Assembly: GCA_964527835.1 (NCBI GenBank)
Contig: CAZGNV010000021.1
Location: 1-64,000 of the forward strand
Reading direction: 5' to 3'
Source: JAFDCJ01 sp964527835
GTDB lineage: Bacteria; Desulfobacterota; Desulfobacteria; Desulfobacterales; JAFDCJ01
DNA length: 64,000 nt
Below are positions 60,877 to 64,000 of the stretch, piece by piece. The notes beneath the pieces are model-generated. The model was given only the letters and a program-made list of their open reading frames with translations. It was not told the origin of the DNA and made no database searches. Every line of letters starts with the position of its first letter. Within the stretch, counting starts at the first letter, position 1. The position numbers and the translations under genes were made by a program.

Positions 60877-63213
60877 ATGGATAAAAAATATGGTGTGTAT
60901 ATCTGTGAAGGTTGTGGGATCGGAGAAGCCCTTGATATCGAAAAACTATGCGAGGTCCCCAAAGAAGAGGGATTGCCGGTGAAAACCTGTCCGGTGCTCT
61001 GCAGCCCGCAGGGGGTGGAACTGCTAAAAAAAGATATCTCCGACGAAGGCGTCAACACCCTGGTGCTGGCGGCCTGCTCGCGGCGGGTGCTCTACGATGT
61101 GTTTCGCTTTGACGGCTGCATCGTCGACCGGGTCAATTTGCGTGAGCAGGTCGTGTGGTCCCATCCGAGGGACAAATATCCCGCCCCCACCGAAGAACAG
61201 AAAGACGACGAAGAGTTTATCGACCATGTGCAGATGCTGGCCGAAGACTACCTGAAAATGGGCATGGCCCGGGTGGAAAAAGTGGAGCTGCCCGAACCTT
61301 ACAAGCTGGAGGCCCTCAACCGCAAGATCCTGGTCATCGGCGGCGGGGTCACCGGCATCTGTGCGGCCATCGATGCCGCCAAAACCGGCTACGAGGTCAC
61401 CATCGTGGAAAAGGAAGCCGCCCTGGGCGGACACGCCGCCAGGTGGCGCCGCCAGCTGCCAGGGGCCTGGCCCTATGACGCCCTGGTGGATCCCGTCGTC
61501 GGCGCCAAAATCAAGGAGCTTGAAAACCACGCCAACATCACCGTCAAAACCGAAACGGTGGTGGCGCGCATCGCCGGCGAGCCGGGCGATTTTACCGTCA
61601 CCCTGAAAAAACCCGGTGAAAAAATCGAATTTGACGTGCCCTTCCCCCTGCCCGATGAAATGAAGGTGGACGACAAGGGCAACGAACTGAACGCCGAGGA
61701 ACTGCATGCCAAGTTCATGGAGTACAACGAGGGCAAGCAGGATATTCTGACCCTCGATCCCAACGGCGAAAAATTCGGCGCCGTTATCCTGGCGGCCGGC
61801 TGGCGTCCCTACGATCCGGAAGAAGGAGAACTGGACCACCTGGGCTTCGGGCAGCTGCCGGATGTGATCACCAACGAGCAGTTCGAGCAGATCGCCGCCG
61901 ACGGCAAGATCACCCGCCCCTCGGACGGCCGGGAAGCCAAATCGGTGGTGTTCATCCAGAGCCCGGGACAGGGCGATGACAAGGATTTTGCCTATGCCGG
62001 GGCGGTCACCAGCCTGGTGGCCCTCAAGCAGGCCAAGTACGTGCGCGACGACTATGCGGACGGCAAGGCCTACGTGTTTTACCAGCACATGCGCACCGTG
62101 GGGCTCGGAGAAAACTTTTACCTGAATATTCAGCAGGACGAAGGCATCTTTCTGACCAAGGGGGAAGTCACCGCGGTCTCCAAAAACGGCGACGGCCTGA
62201 TCGTCGAGGCCGATAACACCCTGCTGGGGGAAAAAGTTCAGGTCAAGGCCGATCTGGTCGTACTGGCCACCGGCATGGTGCCGGTCACCAAGGATGATCC
62301 GGTGATCAACCTGGCCTACCGCCAGGGCCCGGGATTCCGGGACAATGCCTTGTTTGATGATTACGCGGATTCCAACTTCATCTGCTTTCCCTATGAAACC
62401 CAGCGCACCGGCATTTACGCGGCCGGCAGCATCCGCCGCGCCATGACCGTGGAAGAAGCCATGGAAGATGCCACCGGTGCGGTCTTAAAAGCCATCCAGT
62501 GCCTGGAGTCGGTCAACCGGGGCGTATCCGTGCATCCGCGCTACGGGGACATGACCTTTCCCGACTTTTTCTTCCAGCGCTGCACCCAGTGCAAGCGCTG
62601 CACCGAGGAATGTCCCTTCGGGGCCATCGACGACGACGAGAAAGGCACCCCCAAACCCAACCCGGCGCGCTGCCGGCGCTGCGGCACCTGCATGGGCTGC
62701 TGCCCCGAGCGCATCATCAACTTTTCCGACTACAGCATCGACAGCATCGGCTCCATGGTCAAGGCCATCGGCGTCCCGTCGGAAGACGACTTCGATGAGC
62801 CGCCCCTGCGGGTGCTGGGACTGGTGTGTGAAAATGACGCCTACCCGGCGCTGGACATTGTCGGGTTGAACCGCATGGCCTATTCGGCCGAGGTACGGAT
62901 CATTCCGGTCAGGTGCCTAGGTTCGGTCAATGTCATCTGGATCAAGGATGCCCTGGCCCAGGGAATGGACGGCGTTTTCCTGCTGGGCTGCAAGCATGGG
63001 GATGACTACCAGTGCCATTTTGTCAAGGGCAGCGAGCTGGCCGAAATCCGGATGAAAAAAATCGGCGACGCCCTGTCCAGCCTGGCCCTGGAAGAAGAGC
63101 GGGTGGCGCAGTTCCAGGTGGCCATCGATGAATACGACAAGATACCGCAAATCATCGATGAGTTTGTCGCCTCCATCGAGGAAATGGGGCCGAACCCCTT
63201 TAAGGGATTCTAA
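60877..63213 (+). CDS. qmoB: Quinone-interacting membrane-bound oxidoreductase, subunit B
   Basis: The 778-residue subunit combines an HdrA-like flavoprotein region (NRKILVIGGGVTGICAAIDAAKTGYEV-type), a 2x[4Fe-4S] ferredoxin segment (RCTQCKRCTEECPFGAI, RCRRCGTCMGCCPERI) and a C-terminal MvhD-like domain (VRCLGSVNVIWIKDALAQGMDGVFLLGCKHGDDYQCHF). An N-terminal cysteine-containing part (CEGCGIGEAL ... CPVLCSPQG ... AACSRRV) precedes the FAD domain. The layout and the flanking genes identify QmoB. TAGGAGGTTATCC precedes the ATG. Confidence 0.96.
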   Translation: MDKKYGVYICEGCGIGEALDIEKLCEVPKEEGLPVKTCPVLCSPQGVELLKKDISDEGVNTLVLAACSRRVLYDVFRFDGCIVDRVNLREQVVWSHPRDKYPAPTEEQKDDEEFIDHVQMLAEDYLKMGMARVEKVELPEPYKLEALNRKILVIGGGVTGICAAIDAAKTGYEVTIVEKEAALGGHAARWRRQLPGAWPYDALVDPVVGAKIKELENHANITVKTETVVARIAGEPGDFTVTLKKPGEKIEFDVPFPLPDEMKVDDKGNELNAEELHAKFMEYNEGKQDILTLDPNGEKFGAVILAAGWRPYDPEEGELDHLGFGQLPDVITNEQFEQIAADGKITRPSDGREAKSVVFIQSPGQGDDKDFAYAGAVTSLVALKQAKYVRDDYADGKAYVFYQHMRTVGLGENFYLNIQQDEGIFLTKGEVTAVSKNGDGLIVEADNTLLGEKVQVKADLVVLATGMVPVTKDDPVINLAYRQGPGFRDNALFDDYADSNFICFPYETQRTGIYAAGSIRRAMTVEEAMEDATGAVLKAIQCLESVNRGVSVHPRYGDMTFPDFFFQRCTQCKRCTEECPFGAIDDDEKGTPKPNPARCRRCGTCMGCCPERIINFSDYSIDSIGSMVKAIGVPSEDDFDEPPLRVLGLVCENDAYPALDIVGLNRMAYSAEVRIIPVRCLGSVNVIWIKDALAQGMDGVFLLGCKHGDDYQCHFVKGSELAEIRMKKIGDALSSLALEEERVAQFQVAIDEYDKIPQIIDEFVASIEEMGPNPFKGF

Positions 63214-63293
63214 CAATTGTATATTTTCGATTGATTATTGGCGCCTGACAGACGAATCTTCAGTCAATATTCAATTTCACTAGGAGGTAAAAC

Positions 63294-64000
63294 ATGGCGG
63301 AAACATACCTTATTGAGCCTGACCTGGATTTTATCAAGGAAGTGGGGGCCCTGGGCGGGGAGGATCTGAAAAAATGCTACCAGTGCGCCACCTGTTCGGT
63401 GGTCTGTCCCATTTCCCCGGACACCAAACCGTTTCCCCGCAAGGAAATGATCGCCGCTTCCTGGGGACTGAAGGATAAACTGCTGGGCAACGGCGACATC
63501 TGGCTGTGTCACAATTGCGGGGACTGCTCCACCCGGTGTCCACGGCAGGCCAAACCCGGCGATGTGCTCACCGCCCTGCGCGCCTATGCCATCTCCGAGT
63601 ACGCCCAACCCAAAGCGCTGGCCCAGGCCATGCGGGATCCCAAAAAGCTGCCCATCCTGCTGGCAATTCCGGCGGTTCTTTTCCTGGTGGTCGGATTGAT
63701 CACCGGCCTGCTGGATTTTTCCCCGGACACCAGCGAAGGCATCAAGCACTATAAATTCTTCTCCACCTGGCTGGTGGACATGCACATGGTGCCGGCGGCC
63801 ATCTTTGCGGTTTCCGTGTTCGCTCTGGGCCTCAAACGCTTTTTGAACGACATGCACCAAAACGCCCTGGCCGAGGGCAAAACGAACCAGGAAACCATTG
63901 CCGTGGGCGGGTTCATCACCGCTCTTTTGCGGGTGATCCCTACCATTTTAAAGCACAGCAAGTTTTCCGAATGTTCGGAAAACAATGACCGCCAGATCGC
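63294..64000 (+). CDS. qmoC: Quinone-interacting membrane-bound oxidoreductase, subunit C (partial, 3' end beyond window)
   Basis: The ATG at 63294 follows TAGGAGGTAAAAC, and translation stays open to the right edge (235 codons seen). It begins MAETYLIEPDLDFIKEVG and has two ferredoxin cluster motifs, CYQCATCSVVCPISPD and CHNCGDCSTRCPRQAKPGD. Hydrophobic segments follow (LPILLAIPAVLFLVVGLITGLL and further), which begin the cytochrome-b-like membrane domain. QmoC docks Qmo to the membrane and oxidises menaquinol. The C-terminal part is not in the window. Confidence 0.93.
   Translation, partial: MAETYLIEPDLDFIKEVGALGGEDLKKCYQCATCSVVCPISPDTKPFPRKEMIAASWGLKDKLLGNGDIWLCHNCGDCSTRCPRQAKPGDVLTALRAYAISEYAQPKALAQAMRDPKKLPILLAIPAVLFLVVGLITGLLDFSPDTSEGIKHYKFFSTWLVDMHMVPAAIFAVSVFALGLKRFLNDMHQNALAEGKTNQETIAVGGFITALLRVIPTILKHSKFSECSENNDRQI

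Noticed and set aside
1..64000. CRISPR array or rRNA operon
   Set aside because: No regularly spaced direct repeats and no rRNA-like sequence were found.

Overview
The window is a stretch of bacterial chromosome from what looks like a sulfate-reducing member of the Desulfobacterota (former Deltaproteobacteria). The strongest evidence is the contiguous aprB-aprA-qmoA-qmoB-qmoC block at the right end: adenylylsulfate reductase plus the Qmo membrane electron-transfer complex of dissimilatory sulfate reduction. The other gene orders also fit that group (rpmF-fab-rpiB-nrdR-rib-nusB, rimP-nusA-infB-rbfA-truB-rpsO-pnp, infC-rpmI-rplT-pheS-pheT-merR). The species cannot be fixed from this sequence alone. 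About sixty protein genes, two tRNAs, several promoters and terminators and at least six repeat elements can be supported. No CRISPR array, rRNA or intact insertion sequence was seen.

Left edge (1-1670) is accessory DNA. A C-terminally short PLP-dependent deaminase gene and a DUF2867 gene both lie on the minus strand. They are separated and flanked by attC-like sites, which suggests two integron gene cassettes. Next to them is a decayed IS110-family element that keeps its structured leader and only the first ~30 codons of the transposase. Core genome starts abruptly at purN.

1671-11036: purN, thioredoxin behind a perfect consensus promoter, a BamD-like lipoprotein, rpmB, a bifunctional Rel/Spo protein, short-form proS overlapping ispG, a nested inverted-repeat (MITE-like) element, a small protein built from two copies of an unrecognised Cys-Gln-Leu-Gly domain, and an MltF-like lytic transglycosylase.

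11037-22300 is one long minus-strand run: rpmF, an acyl-CoA dehydrogenase, fabG, acpP, fabF, rpiB, dCMP deaminase, nrdR, ribD, ribE, ribBA, ribH, nusB and a metallo-hydrolase. It joins fatty-acid, nucleotide and flavin supply. The usual plsX/fabH/fabD genes are not between rpmF and fabG.

22500-32760: gltX, tRNA-Gln, an AIM24-like protein, glnS (so glutamine can be charged directly), GDP-fucose synthase, CysQ, a VanZ-like membrane protein, a stand-alone HD protein resembling an alarmone hydrolase, a WalJ-type metallo-hydrolase and dut.

32773-50152 is another minus-strand run with the RNA and translation machinery: M16 peptidase, pnp, rpsO, truB, nrnA-like DHH protein, rbfA, a DUF503 protein, infB, nusA, rimP, tRNA-Gly, a MerR regulator, pheT, pheS, rplT, rpmI and infC. 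infC appears to start at an AUA codon. A terminator hairpin lies ahead of rpmI and another at the rimP ribosome binding site.

50414-56400: a nucleoside deaminase, an HSDR_N-like protein, a dGTPase-like HD protein, three Cys-rich YkgJ-type proteins, and a short-chain dehydrogenase that lacks the usual catalytic lysine. From 56655 a strong promoter and a long leader with a hairpin precede aprBA-qmoABC. qmoC runs off the right edge. A family of ~120-220 bp palindromic repeats with a shared core sits between genes at 15837, 47394 and 55131.
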